This document shows, piece by piece, positions 1 through 8,036 of a stretch of 32,960 nt of DNA. The notes under the pieces are model-generated. The model ran no database searches. It saw only the letters and a program-made list of their open reading frames with translations, and had not been told where the DNA came from. The stretch is from Candidatus Gastranaerophilales bacterium (GTDB taxonomy: Bacteria > Cyanobacteriota > Vampirovibrionia > Gastranaerophilales > Gastranaerophilaceae), in contig CALUWK010000018.1 of NCBI GenBank assembly GCA_944324475.1, positions 1-32,960 of the forward strand. The letters are read 5' to 3'. The translations under genes were made by a program, and so were the position numbers. The first letter of the stretch is position 1; each line of letters begins with the position of its first letter.

Positions 1-1
1 A

Positions 2-1375
2 TCAAACAAAATTGAAGAATTTGAACCAATCGAGCAAAACAAGGTTAAAATGTATGTTTGCGGGCCTACTGTTTATGATAATGCACATTTAGGTCATGCA
101 AGATGTTATATTACTTGGGATACGTTATATCGTTATTTAAAATTTAAAGGTTATGAGGTTACATATTGCAGAAATGTAACCGATGTTGACGATAAAATTC
201 TTAAAAAAGCTGAAAATGAAGGGGTTGAACCTTCAGTGATTACTGATAGATATTATAAATCTTTTATAAATTCAATGAATAATTTAAATGTTCTAAAGCC
301 TGATATAGAACCTCGTGCAACTAAAACACTTGGCGAGATGATTGCAATGGTTAAAAAACTTGAGCAAGATGGCTTTGCTTATGCAATTGACGGGGATGTT
401 TATTTCAGAGTTGAAAAATATAAAAAATACGGCGAATTATCATCTCAACCGATAAAAGACTTATTAAACGGCGCAAGAGTAGAAACAAATGATAAAAAAG
501 AAAGCCCTCTTGATTTTGCGTTGTGGAAAAAAGATGAAGCCCATGGCTATAAATCCCCTTGGGGTATAGGCCGTCCCGGGTGGCATATAGAATGTTCTGC
601 TATGAGCAAAAAACATTTAGGTAATACTATTGATATTCACGCAGGTGGTGCTGATTTAGCTTTTCCTCATCATGAAAATGAAAGAGCTCAATCAGAATGC
701 GCTAACGGATGTCAATTTGCAAAATATTGGATGCACAATGGTTTTGTTACTATCAATAAAGAAAAAATGTCAAAATCTTTGAATAATTTTCTAACTATTG
801 ATGATGTATTAAAAACTTATGACACAAACGCAATAAGATTATTTATTTTAACTAATCATTATAGAATGCCTGTTGAATTTAATGATGTAGCGCTATCCGG
901 TGCTTCAAGCGGAGCAAAAAGACTTATAAATTCCATTGCAGGAATTGAATTAGGCAATGAATATGATGATGAAGCCATAAAAGAATTTGAAGAAGCAATG
1001 GATGAAGATTTAAATACTTCAAAAGCGCTTGCAATTTTATTTAAATTAGCAGATAAAGTGCGAAAAAATGAAAATAAACAAATTAGCGCTAATACGCTAG
1101 CTTACCTGGGTTCAGTTTTAGGATTTGATTTTTCATTATCTCAAAGGGAAGTATCTGATGAAGAATTAGAAAAAATAGTTGAACCATTATATGAAGAATT
1201 TAATATCGATAAATCAATCGATAAGAAAAATATAATTGATGAAATTATTAAAATCAGAAAAACAGCTAGAGATAACAAAGATTGGGCTAAATCTGACGAG
1301 ATAAGAGATAAATTATTGATTCATAAAATTCAGCTAAAAGATTCTAAAGAAGGTACAACTTGGCAAATAATATAG
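2..1375 (+). CDS. cysS: Cysteinyl-tRNA synthetase, 5' end cut by window edge
   Basis: Charges tRNA-Cys with cysteine in the cytoplasm (class I synthetase). The frame is open from base 2 and reads into the typical family N-terminus KMYVCGPTVYD, so the methionine at 50 is internal and the true start lies roughly ten codons left of the window. Visible are the HIGH-type motif AHLGHAR, the zinc-site pieces MYVCGP, GWHIECSAMS and HHENERAQSE, and the KMSKS loop in KEKMSKSLNN. Allowing for the missing start, the length (about 467 residues) is normal for the family. The stop overlaps the start of rsmI by 16 bases, so the two are probably cotranscribed. Identity is very secure. Confidence 0.97.
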   Translation, partial: SNKIEEFEPIEQNKVKMYVCGPTVYDNAHLGHARCYITWDTLYRYLKFKGYEVTYCRNVTDVDDKILKKAENEGVEPSVITDRYYKSFINSMNNLNVLKPDIEPRATKTLGEMIAMVKKLEQDGFAYAIDGDVYFRVEKYKKYGELSSQPIKDLLNGARVETNDKKESPLDFALWKKDEAHGYKSPWGIGRPGWHIECSAMSKKHLGNTIDIHAGGADLAFPHHENERAQSECANGCQFAKYWMHNGFVTINKEKMSKSLNNFLTIDDVLKTYDTNAIRLFILTNHYRMPVEFNDVALSGASSGAKRLINSIAGIELGNEYDDEAIKEFEEAMDEDLNTSKALAILFKLADKVRKNENKQISANTLAYLGSVLGFDFSLSQREVSDEELEKIVEPLYEEFNIDKSIDKKNIIDEIIKIRKTARDNKDWAKSDEIRDKLLIHKIQLKDSKEGTTWQII

Positions 1376-2175
1376 AAAATGCTCTATATGTTGTTGCAAC
1401 ACCCATAGGAAACCTTGATGATATTACATTAAGGGCATTGGATACTTTAAAAAACGTTGATATAATAGCAGCTGAAGATACCAGAAACACAAGTGTTTTA
1501 TTAGAAAAATATTCAATTTCAACAAAATTGATAAGTTATCATAAATATAGTGAAAATTCTCGTCTTGAGCTTTTTTTGGGATATTTAAACGAAGGAAAAT
1601 CAATAGCGCTCGTGTCAGACGCTGGAACTCCATTAATATCTGACCCTGGAGCAGTTTTGGTGGAAGCTGTTAAAAAAGCAGGCTATAAAGTTATTCCAAT
1701 CGTTGGAGCAAGTGCAATTTTAGCTTTGTTATCATCAATTCCAAGGATTGATGAGGATTTTAAATTTATTGGATTTTTGCCGAGAGTTAAAAATCAAATT
1801 AAAGAAATAATTTCAAAAAATAAAAATGAAAATTTGGTTTTTTATGAAAGTCCTAATCGCTTAATTGAGACACTTGAAATTATAAAAGAAGATTATCCAA
1901 ATAGAAAAATAGCCCTTGGTAGGGAGCTAACTAAAAAATTTGAAGAAATTAAGGTTTTAAGCGTATCCGATATGATTGAATATTATAAAAATAATATTTT
2001 AAAGGGTGAACTTGCGCTTATGCTATATAAAGACGATGAAAAAGATGAAATTGATTTGGATGAAAAAATTAAAAAATTGAAAATGCTTAATTATACCAAT
2101 AAGGACATAGTAAAAATTTTGTCTTTGCTATTTGATATAAATAAGAATAAAATTTATGATTTATGTTTAAAATAG
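1360..2175 (+). CDS. rsmI: 16S rRNA (cytidine-1402-2'-O)-methyltransferase RsmI
   Basis: Uses S-adenosylmethionine to 2'-O-methylate C1402 in the decoding centre of 16S rRNA. The N-terminal motif VVATPIGNLDDITLRAL, the following IIAAEDTRNT and the loop SDAGTPLISDPG are hallmarks of this tetrapyrrole-methylase-fold family, and 271 residues is normal. The start is a TTG at 1360, lying inside the last codons of cysS in another frame. It is supported by an AAGAAGG ribosome site about 7 bases upstream and by the lack of an in-frame ATG before the conserved motif. The C-terminal part is lysine-rich and weakly conserved, as usual. The gene ends 6 bases from the converging C_GCxxG_C_C gene, with no visible terminator between. 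Confidence 0.96.
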   Translation: MANNIENALYVVATPIGNLDDITLRALDTLKNVDIIAAEDTRNTSVLLEKYSISTKLISYHKYSENSRLELFLGYLNEGKSIALVSDAGTPLISDPGAVLVEAVKKAGYKVIPIVGASAILALLSSIPRIDEDFKFIGFLPRVKNQIKEIISKNKNENLVFYESPNRLIETLEIIKEDYPNRKIALGRELTKKFEEIKVLSVSDMIEYYKNNILKGELALMLYKDDEKDEIDLDEKIKKLKMLNYTNKDIVKILSLLFDINKNKIYDLCLK

Positions 2176-2181
2176 GTTAGT

Positions 2182-2607
2182 TTATTTTTTTATTAATGTT
2201 TCAGATTTGATTTCAGATAACATTTGGTCGAGTATTTTTCCGCATTCTTCTACTATATTTGTGCAATGAGCTTTTCTTTCTGGAGAATGAAAGTCTTTAA
2301 AGTTTGCAGAAAGTATTTTGCAACAAGCAACTTTGTGATTTTTTGTAAATCTTTCATAAAATTCTTTTGCAAGACTCCTTGCGCAGTTATCTTGATTTTT
2401 ACCATGCAGAAGCCCTAAAACCATTTGCGAACCTGCAACAGCACCACAAAGGCAACGTGAGCCCATGCCGCCTGAAAAACTTGTTGCAATGGAAACAAAA
2501 CTATCATCAGAAAGCCCCATTTCAACAGCAGCCCTTGCTATAGATTCAGAGCAAGAAAACCCTTCCTTGAAATAATTAGGTGCTAAAGTTTTAAAATTTT
2601 TATCCAT
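2182..2607 (-). CDS. C_GCxxG_C_C family redox protein
   Basis: Small cysteine-rich protein of the family named for its C_GCAxxG_C_C pattern; its members are thought to be redox-active but lack a settled function. Visible pieces are FSCSES near the N-terminus, GSRCLCGAVAGSQ in the middle, then ACCKIL, HCTNIVEECG and a charged tail. I start it at 2607 because AGGAAA lies 6 bases upstream and the protein then begins like its relatives. An alternative in-frame ATG at 2637 would add ten residues and overlap dgkA by 20 bases; it has only a weaker GGAAG upstream. It is the last gene of the pgpH-ybeY-dgkA operon. The assignment to family is secure; the role is not known. Confidence 0.85.
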   Translation of the reverse strand: MDKNFKTLAPNYFKEGFSCSESIARAAVEMGLSDDSFVSIATSFSGGMGSRCLCGAVAGSQMVLGLLHGKNQDNCARSLAKEFYERFTKNHKVACCKILSANFKDFHSPERKAHCTNIVEECGKILDQMLSEIKSETLIKK

Positions 2608-2617
2608 ATTTGCTTTC

Positions 2618-2998
2618 CTATCTGTAATATAATTCATAAATTTTACTTCCGTATATCAAAAAAGATATAATGACACTTGCACAAGCAGATAAAAGAACAG
2701 AACCTGCGGCTATATCTTTTGAAAGTTTTGCCAGTTTTGCCCACTTATTTTTGTAGTATGCGTCAATTACAAATTCTATAACAGAATTTATCATTTCCAT
2801 GACTAGCACTAATGTATTTGCAAAGATAATTATACAAAACTCTACAACAGTCACTTTTAGTAAAAACGCTATAGAAAGAGTTAAAAATGCTATTAAAAGA
2901 TGTTTTCTGAAATTTCTTTGTGAGCGAAAAGCTAATCTTAATCCATTCAGTGCATATAATAAACTTTTTTGAAAATTTCTTGATTGAAATTTATTCAT
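2618..2998 (-). CDS. dgkA: DgkA-type lipid kinase (diacylglycerol or undecaprenol kinase)
   Basis: Small integral membrane kinase of 126 residues. In most bacteria outside Proteobacteria this type phosphorylates undecaprenol to recycle the cell-wall lipid carrier; which lipid is used here cannot be told from sequence. It shows the conserved EMINSVIE motif and the signature AKLSKDIAAGSVLL, with three hydrophobic segments (about residues 33-50, 53-70 and 95-115). Its ATG overlaps the ybeY stop as ATGA, so translation is probably coupled. Position after pgpH and ybeY matches the order in Firmicutes and cyanobacteria, which supports the call. Confidence 0.94.
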   Translation of the reverse strand: MNKFQSRNFQKSLLYALNGLRLAFRSQRNFRKHLLIAFLTLSIAFLLKVTVVEFCIIIFANTLVLVMEMINSVIEFVIDAYYKNKWAKLAKLSKDIAAGSVLLSACASVIISFLIYGSKIYELYYR

Positions 2999-3486
2999 AA
3001 TTCCTCTAAAATTTTACTTTGAACACCTACAATAAAATCGTAATCTTTTTTTGTTAAATGGTCAAATCCGATTAAGTGTAAAATTCCATGACAAATTAGG
3101 GTTAAAATTTCTTTTCTTAAATTATTATTTTGTTTTTGTTTATTTGCTGTTTCAACAGATACTATAATTTGCCCAAGTTCGGCGGTTTTTCTATATATTG
3201 TTGAATTTATATCATCATAAAATAAAGAAAAGGTGATTACATCGGTCGGTTTATTTTTGTTTCTGTATTCTTTATTTATATTTTTTATAGTTTCATCATT
3301 GCAAAAAGAAATATCAAATCTTACTTTTGAAATTTTTGGTGAAAATATCTTGCTTGTCTTTAAGTCAGGGTGATTTAGTATTATATTAGTTAATTTTTTG
3401 ATGTCTGTTTTGTAATTTTTTAAAATTATATTATATTTTCTTAGGTTTATCTCGTCTATTTTTTCTAAAGTAAAACTACTGTTCAT
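2995..3486 (-). CDS. ybeY: Endoribonuclease YbeY (rRNA maturation and quality control)
   Basis: Metal-dependent single-strand endoribonuclease involved in 16S rRNA 3'-end maturation and ribosome quality control. The zinc site is visible as HGILHLIGFDH near the C-terminus, preceded by RNKNKPTDVITFS and LGQIIVSVETA, both family hallmarks. The open frame extends upstream to 3591, but that extension is a lysine-rich out-of-frame reading of the end of pgpH. I choose the ATG at 3486 (a second ATG is directly adjacent at 3489), with AAGAAAG close upstream; this gives 163 residues, normal for the family, and an 11-base overlap with pgpH. Translation is probably coupled to pgpH and, through ATGA, to dgkA. 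Confidence 0.95.
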   Translation of the reverse strand: MNSSFTLEKIDEINLRKYNIILKNYKTDIKKLTNIILNHPDLKTSKIFSPKISKVRFDISFCNDETIKNINKEYRNKNKPTDVITFSLFYDDINSTIYRKTAELGQIIVSVETANKQKQNNNLRKEILTLICHGILHLIGFDHLTKKDYDFIVGVQSKILEEL

Positions 3487-5686
3487 CATTTTCTTTCTTT
3501 TGAGCTTTTTCTTGTAGTTCTTGAATTTTCTTTTCAAATTCGTCATCCGTCGGGCTTTGAATTGTAATTTTGTTTTTATTTGCAATTTCATTTATTACTT
3601 TTTCTTGATATTTAATTCTTTCATGTTGCATGCCTCGAAGAATTTTGTTAAATGTCATTGCGATTATTTTTATGTCTTTTAAGGTTAAAGGACTGTCTGA
3701 CAGTTGCCCATCGTTAAGTCTTTCTGTAAAAATTTTGTTTACTATTGCTTCAATTTCTTCTTGTGTTGGTTTTTTTAGTGTTCTAACAACGCTTTCAAGA
3801 GCATCTGCAAGCATTAATATAGCAGTTTCTTTTGTTTGCGGTTTTGGGCCAGGATACCGAAATTGTCCTTCTTGAACATTTTCTGCTCCTTCTTGTTCTA
3901 TAGCTTTATTATAGAAGTGTCCGGCAAGACTCTCTCCATGATGTTGTTGGATAAAATCAATTATAACTTGAGGAAGTCCGTATTTTTTTGCCATTTCAAC
4001 GCCATCTTTAGTATGAAGCGTTATTACCATTTTACTTTGTCTTGGAGTAAGTGTGGTATGAGGGTTTTCAACTCCGAAATAAGATTGATTTTCGATGAAA
4101 AACAAAGGTCTTTGTAGTTTTCCTATATCATGATAAAAAGCTCCAACACGGGCTAGTATTGAGTCTGCTCCAATGGCTGATGCAGCCGCTTCGCAAAGAT
4201 TCGCAACCATAAGTGAGTGATGAAAAGTTCCAGGAGCCGAGCTTCTCATTTTGGATAAAAGTTCTTGATTTTGGTCGGCAAGTTCTATTAGAGCATAGGG
4301 GGATACAATTTTACATATTTTTTCAATTATTGGAATTAAAAACATTGCAATCATAGATGAAATAAGTCCGTTAATTATTCCTAGTATGGGATTTTGGGTG
4401 TGAAAATGAGTTAGTCTTGTAAATGCTTCAGTTTGAACTTCAAATAAAGAAACAAAAAACATTGCAAAAAACATTACAATGCCGACTTGAATTCCACACC
4501 ATATAATATCGAATCTTTTTGAATAAGACATTTTGGAGACAAGGTAACTTGAAGATAAAATTGCACAAATAAATACATAAAAAATTTGTGAGTCAAAAAA
4601 CAGGGTAACAGAGAGTATTCCAAGCATTAATATTGAAACTAAAAATGACAAAATAGGGTTAGTGAAAATTGCAAGTATCATTGTAAAAGCTACAAAAGGC
4701 ATAAGATAATTTGATATATAACTTGAATTGGAAATTAAAATACAAATGTAGGTTAGAATTATTGATGACATTGCAACATAAGACATATAACGAGGTGTGT
4801 AATATTTTTTTTCGTATTTTTTTATGTATAGCATAAGTGAATACATAGAAAGACATACTAGGGCAAAAATACCAATTACTCCTTCTCTGTTGAGTTCAAA
4901 AGCATTGTAACCTGATTGTTTTAGGGCATCTTTTTTAAGTTGGGTTACTTTTTCTCCCAGAGTTAGTATTTTATCTCCTTTTTTGAATGATACTACATAA
5001 GGTTTTACTGCATTTTTTGCATTTTTGCGAGCAATCTCCGTTGCATATTCATCGATTATCAGGTTTGGAATGACACTGTGTTCGATTAAACCAATGATTA
5101 AAGGATATTGATTTTTTTTAACATGTACTCCGAGTGTTTTGTCAATGTAACTGTCTGTTATAAAGTTTGATACATCGGTGTCGAAAAAGCCTATATTGAG
5201 TAGTTCGCTTAGAATATATTTTGTATTTGTAAACGTTGAGGTTAAGTTTGCTTCCGATGTGGATAAAATAAATGCTATTGCTTTGTTTTTTCTTTCCGTA
5301 TCGTTGATTTCAAGTAAATCAAAAAGTTCTTTTTGTTTTGTTTGATAGGTTGTTTTTTCTTTTTTTATTCTTTCAATGTCATCTATTACTTTTTGTAAGT
5401 CGATTTTTATGTAATCTCCTTCAACAGGCGCTACAACTGGACGTATTTTATTTGCAACCTCGCGTCTTATTAGTTCTGTTCTTTGTTTGTCTACAACTTC
5501 AAAGCTATTTTTTGCATATATTGTTTTCTGGGCAATTCCATTTGAAATTATATTTTGATAAAGATAATATCTGATAGACAACAATGCAGTTAAAATTATT
5601 GCTACTAATAGAAAAGCACTTATTGCTGCAGGTTTTGAGGAATGAAAAATGTCTTCGTTTTTAAAAATATTATAAAATTTTTTCAT
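3476..5686 (-). CDS. pgpH: 7TM-HD family phosphohydrolase (PgpH-like cyclic di-AMP phosphodiesterase)
   Basis: Membrane protein of 736 residues. A first membrane segment (about 18-40) is followed by a large extracytoplasmic 7TMR-HDED-type domain (about 50-265), a bundle of about seven membrane helices (about 268-455), and a cytoplasmic HD domain. HD-site residues seen are H489/H490 in FHHSLMV, H519-D520 in YHDIGK, H558 in LHTKDG and H582/H583 in QQHHGE. Characterised relatives such as Listeria PgpH hydrolyse cyclic di-AMP; that substrate is inferred here. The tail after residue 690 is charged and probably coiled coil. It heads the operon with ybeY and dgkA. A TATAAT box lies at 5723-5718, about 32 bases before the start. 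Confidence 0.95.
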   Translation of the reverse strand: MKKFYNIFKNEDIFHSSKPAAISAFLLVAIILTALLSIRYYLYQNIISNGIAQKTIYAKNSFEVVDKQRTELIRREVANKIRPVVAPVEGDYIKIDLQKVIDDIERIKKEKTTYQTKQKELFDLLEINDTERKNKAIAFILSTSEANLTSTFTNTKYILSELLNIGFFDTDVSNFITDSYIDKTLGVHVKKNQYPLIIGLIEHSVIPNLIIDEYATEIARKNAKNAVKPYVVSFKKGDKILTLGEKVTQLKKDALKQSGYNAFELNREGVIGIFALVCLSMYSLMLYIKKYEKKYYTPRYMSYVAMSSIILTYICILISNSSYISNYLMPFVAFTMILAIFTNPILSFLVSILMLGILSVTLFFDSQIFYVFICAILSSSYLVSKMSYSKRFDIIWCGIQVGIVMFFAMFFVSLFEVQTEAFTRLTHFHTQNPILGIINGLISSMIAMFLIPIIEKICKIVSPYALIELADQNQELLSKMRSSAPGTFHHSLMVANLCEAAASAIGADSILARVGAFYHDIGKLQRPLFFIENQSYFGVENPHTTLTPRQSKMVITLHTKDGVEMAKKYGLPQVIIDFIQQHHGESLAGHFYNKAIEQEGAENVQEGQFRYPGPKPQTKETAILMLADALESVVRTLKKPTQEEIEAIVNKIFTERLNDGQLSDSPLTLKDIKIIAMTFNKILRGMQHERIKYQEKVINEIANKNKITIQSPTDDEFEKKIQELQEKAQKKENDEQ

Positions 5687-5717
5687 AAGACCCCGTACTT
5701 AAACATACTACTTATAA

Positions 5718-5723
5718 ATTATA
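5718..5723 (-). promoter_or_regulatory. Probable -10 box for the pgpH operon
   Basis: A perfect TATAAT reads on the minus strand, giving an expected transcript start near 5711 and a leader of about 25 bases with a GGGG ribosome-site-like run before the pgpH ATG. No good -35 is seen. It overlaps the -35 region of the divergent GH13 promoter. Confidence 0.5.
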
Positions 5724-5748
5724 CAATAAATTATTTTTACTATATACT
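5720..5748 (+). promoter_or_regulatory. Promoter of the GH13 gene
   Basis: TATACA, a 17-base spacer, then TATACT. The expected transcript start is about 5755, only a base or two before the ATG at 5757, and no purine-rich ribosome site lies in between or upstream. Confidence 0.5.
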
Positions 5749-5756
5749 TTTATATT

Positions 5757-7304
5757 ATGAAAAGAGTTAGAATTATTATCGGATTGGTTAGTTTATTTTT
5801 ATTTTGTTTTTCTGCTTTTGCACAAAATCAAAATAATAGTATAAGAGAGCTTTTTAATAATAATGAAGCGATAATTTATGCAATAAATATAAGAAATTTT
5901 GGTGCAGTGGATAAAAATTCAGATGGAATTATTGATATTGATGACGGAGACATACCCGGAACATTTATTAACGCTAAAGAAAGATTAAAGAATCTGAAAG
6001 ATGAAGGGATAAATACGCTTTACGTTCTTCCTATTACAAAAACAGGTAAACTGAAGGCCTTGGGAACGGCAGGTTCATTGTATGCAATGGACAGTTTTAT
6101 TGAAATTAGCCCTTTTTTAGACGATAAAACAAACGAAATTTCAGTATACGATGAGGCAAAAGATTTTGTAAATTATGCTCATAGCCTAGGATTTAAGGTA
6201 ATAGTTGATCTCCCGAGTTGCGGTTCTTTTGATTTAAGTTTAAAAAAGCCTTCCTGGTTTTTAAAAGACAGAAATAATGAGACTTATGCACCTGCAGATT
6301 GGACAGATGTGCGTTTATTTAGGATTTATAATAGAAATAGAATTTTAAATGAAGATATTTTGAATAATTTTAAAAGTTTTGTTGATTTAGTTCAAAATTT
6401 GGGTTTTGATGGAATTAGAGCTGATGTTGCTGCGATAAAACCATATGTTTTTTGGAAAAATATAATTGATTATGCAAGAAACAAGAATAATGATTTTTTG
6501 TTTTTAGCAGAAGCAAGTCCCGATTGGACAAATCCTGCATTAGGTATAATAGGGCATTATGCAACAATTGATGAGTTATTATCTGCTGGTTTTGATTGTT
6601 ATTACGGTTCTTGGAGTAATTTTAAAAACATTAAAACAAAAAAAGAATTTGATTTGAATATTGAAAAAAATTTAAAAATTTTAAAAAACAATAAAAATGT
6701 TTCAATTATGACTGCTATTGCAACACATGATCAGCAAGCTCCGATACTTAGGGGTAAGAATTATTGGAATATGGTTTTGTGGTTAAATGCTACATTGAAG
6801 CAAAACGCTTATTTTCTTGACGGTTTTTCAACAGGCGATGATTTCACGTATTCTTATGAAAACAAAAAAGCCAGAAGAACTCATACGGATGATGAATATT
6901 ATTTTGTTCATTCAGGCATGTTTGATATTTTTAATTTATCTGCAAGACCGGCGGGTAATTATCCTGATTTAAAAAATCAATATTTAAAAGCAATAGATTT
7001 TAAAAAAAGAAATGCATCTTTAATAAAAGACGGGATGTTTTCGCTTTTAAAAACCAATAATGATAAAGTTTTTGGATATAAAATTAAAAATTTCGATAGA
7101 GAATTAATTGTAATTGGTTCTTTGGACGAAAATAATAATCAAAACGTAACTGTTAAGTCAGACTATTTGAAAAAAGATTATTTATTTTCAATAATTAATG
7201 CCAAAAAGCAAGCTAAAATTGAAAAAAATAAAATAACTGTTTCTCTTGAACCTTTAGAACTTCAAGTATATTTGATAAGTCTTGCAAAATATAGGGCGAT
7301 GTAA
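5757..7304 (+). CDS. Secreted alpha-amylase superfamily (GH13) protein
   Basis: Glycoside hydrolase family 13 TIM-barrel protein of 515 residues, likely acting on alpha-glucans or related sugars outside the cytoplasm. A signal peptide covers about residues 1-22 and ends SAFAQ. The loop DKNSDGIIDIDDGD (52-65) matches the calcium-binding loop of many GH13 enzymes. The nucleophile is D223 in GIRADVA, the acid/base E252 in LAEAS and the transition-state Asp D325 in ATHDQQ, so the catalytic triad is intact. Region I is degenerate: DLPSCG (151-156) replaces the usual D-x-x-x-N-H. A small beta domain occupies the last 80 residues. No ribosome site precedes the ATG. Exact substrate cannot be told. 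Confidence 0.88.
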   Translation: MKRVRIIIGLVSLFLFCFSAFAQNQNNSIRELFNNNEAIIYAINIRNFGAVDKNSDGIIDIDDGDIPGTFINAKERLKNLKDEGINTLYVLPITKTGKLKALGTAGSLYAMDSFIEISPFLDDKTNEISVYDEAKDFVNYAHSLGFKVIVDLPSCGSFDLSLKKPSWFLKDRNNETYAPADWTDVRLFRIYNRNRILNEDILNNFKSFVDLVQNLGFDGIRADVAAIKPYVFWKNIIDYARNKNNDFLFLAEASPDWTNPALGIIGHYATIDELLSAGFDCYYGSWSNFKNIKTKKEFDLNIEKNLKILKNNKNVSIMTAIATHDQQAPILRGKNYWNMVLWLNATLKQNAYFLDGFSTGDDFTYSYENKKARRTHTDDEYYFVHSGMFDIFNLSARPAGNYPDLKNQYLKAIDFKKRNASLIKDGMFSLLKTNNDKVFGYKIKNFDRELIVIGSLDENNNQNVTVKSDYLKKDYLFSIINAKKQAKIEKNKITVSLEPLELQVYLISLAKYRAM

Positions 7305-7305
7305 T

Positions 7306-7494
7306 TTATTCAAGTAAGTTTTCAAGGATATCTGCATTTTTTTGAGCATTTTTTGGGGCTATTCTTGAAGATTTTTTGATATATTCTCTTAACGCTTCTC
7401 GGACAAATTCTGAGCGAGTTCTTTGTTCTTTATTTGCAAGTTCATCTATTGTTTTTAAAAAATTATCTTTCATTGAAATTAGTATTCGAGCCAT
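7306..7494 (-). CDS. Ribbon-helix-helix (CopG/MetJ-type) DNA-binding protein
   Basis: A 62-residue protein whose first 45 residues form a ribbon-helix-helix fold: strand ARILISMKD, helix FLKTIDELANKE, turn and helix RTRSEFVREALREYIKK. Such proteins are small repressors or the antitoxin half of a toxin-antitoxin pair. GGAG lies 6 bases before the ATG. No toxin gene follows, because its stop is 1 base from the end of the converging GH13 gene, so it is either an orphan antitoxin or a stand-alone regulator. Its targets might include its own promoter or the divergent superoxide reductase; that is only inference. Confidence 0.75.
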   Translation of the reverse strand: MARILISMKDNFLKTIDELANKEQRTRSEFVREALREYIKKSSRIAPKNAQKNADILENLLE

Positions 7495-7519
7495 ATCAAT
7501 CTCCGTAAATTATGTTTGT

Positions 7520-7547
7520 ATTATATCATATTTTTTAAAATTGTTTA
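7520..7547 (-). promoter_or_regulatory. Promoter of the ribbon-helix-helix gene
   Basis: An extended -10 (TGATATAAT, 7528-7520) with TAAACA 16 bases further upstream on the minus strand. Expected transcript start is about 7513, leaving a 19-base leader that contains the GGAG ribosome site. Confidence 0.55.
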
Positions 7548-7626
7548 GAATTAACCAAAGTTGCTAATTTTTTTTAATTTTATCCTGTGCAAAAATTTAA
7601 CAAGATAAATTAAAGGAGAGAAAAAA

Positions 7627-8025
7627 ATGACAAAATTATTAGAGCTTTACAGGTGTGAAATTTGTAATAATCTTGTAGAGATTGATCATGAAGGAATGGG
7701 CACTTTGGTTTGTTGCGGGCAAGATATGAAACTTTTAGTTGAACATGAAGCAACAAGCGAAAATGCACATTTTGCACATGTTGAAACAGTTGAAAATAAT
7801 GACGGGTCAAAAATTATAACTGTAAAAATTAATCATGGAATGACCGATGAACATCATATTGAATTTATTGAGGCTATTTCAAAAGATAAGAAATATACAA
7901 AGAAGAAGTTTTTAAAAGCCGGTGAAACTCCCGAAATGGTAATTAAATGTAACTGCAGTGAAGGTTTTTATATTAGATTATATTGCAATAAAGATGGTGG
8001 TTGGTTAACAAAAACTGAAATATAA
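7627..8025 (+). CDS. dfx: Desulfoferrodoxin / superoxide reductase with an altered iron ligand
   Basis: Reduces superoxide to hydrogen peroxide in anaerobes, usually with electrons from rubredoxin. It has the two-iron class I layout: an N-terminal desulforedoxin domain with C10, C13, C29 and C30, then the catalytic domain with ligands H48, H70 and H76 (in NHGMTDEHH) and C120. The last expected ligand, the His of the usual YCNLHG, is Asp here (YCNKDG, D123). If real, the active iron lacks one of its four histidines. An excellent AAGGAG site precedes the ATG. Ferritin follows after an 11-base gap, so the two are probably one transcript, and a rubredoxin gene lies 7 kb away. Family is certain; full activity is not. 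Confidence 0.92.
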   Translation: MTKLLELYRCEICNNLVEIDHEGMGTLVCCGQDMKLLVEHEATSENAHFAHVETVENNDGSKIITVKINHGMTDEHHIEFIEAISKDKKYTKKKFLKAGETPEMVIKCNCSEGFYIRLYCNKDGGWLTKTEI

Positions 8026-8036
8026 GGGGCTTTAAG

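Noticed and set aside
3487-3591. Longer ybeY start
   Set aside because: It would add 35 lysine-rich residues read out of frame from pgpH; the family begins after this stretch and 3486 has a nearby ribosome site.
5910-5951. EF-hand-like loop in the GH13 protein taken as a dockerin
   Set aside because: Only one copy, and the same loop near the start of the barrel is the known calcium site of many GH13 enzymes.
7306-7494. Toxin-antitoxin module
   Set aside because: No toxin gene on either side; the downstream neighbour is a converging glycoside hydrolase and the upstream one is divergent superoxide reductase.
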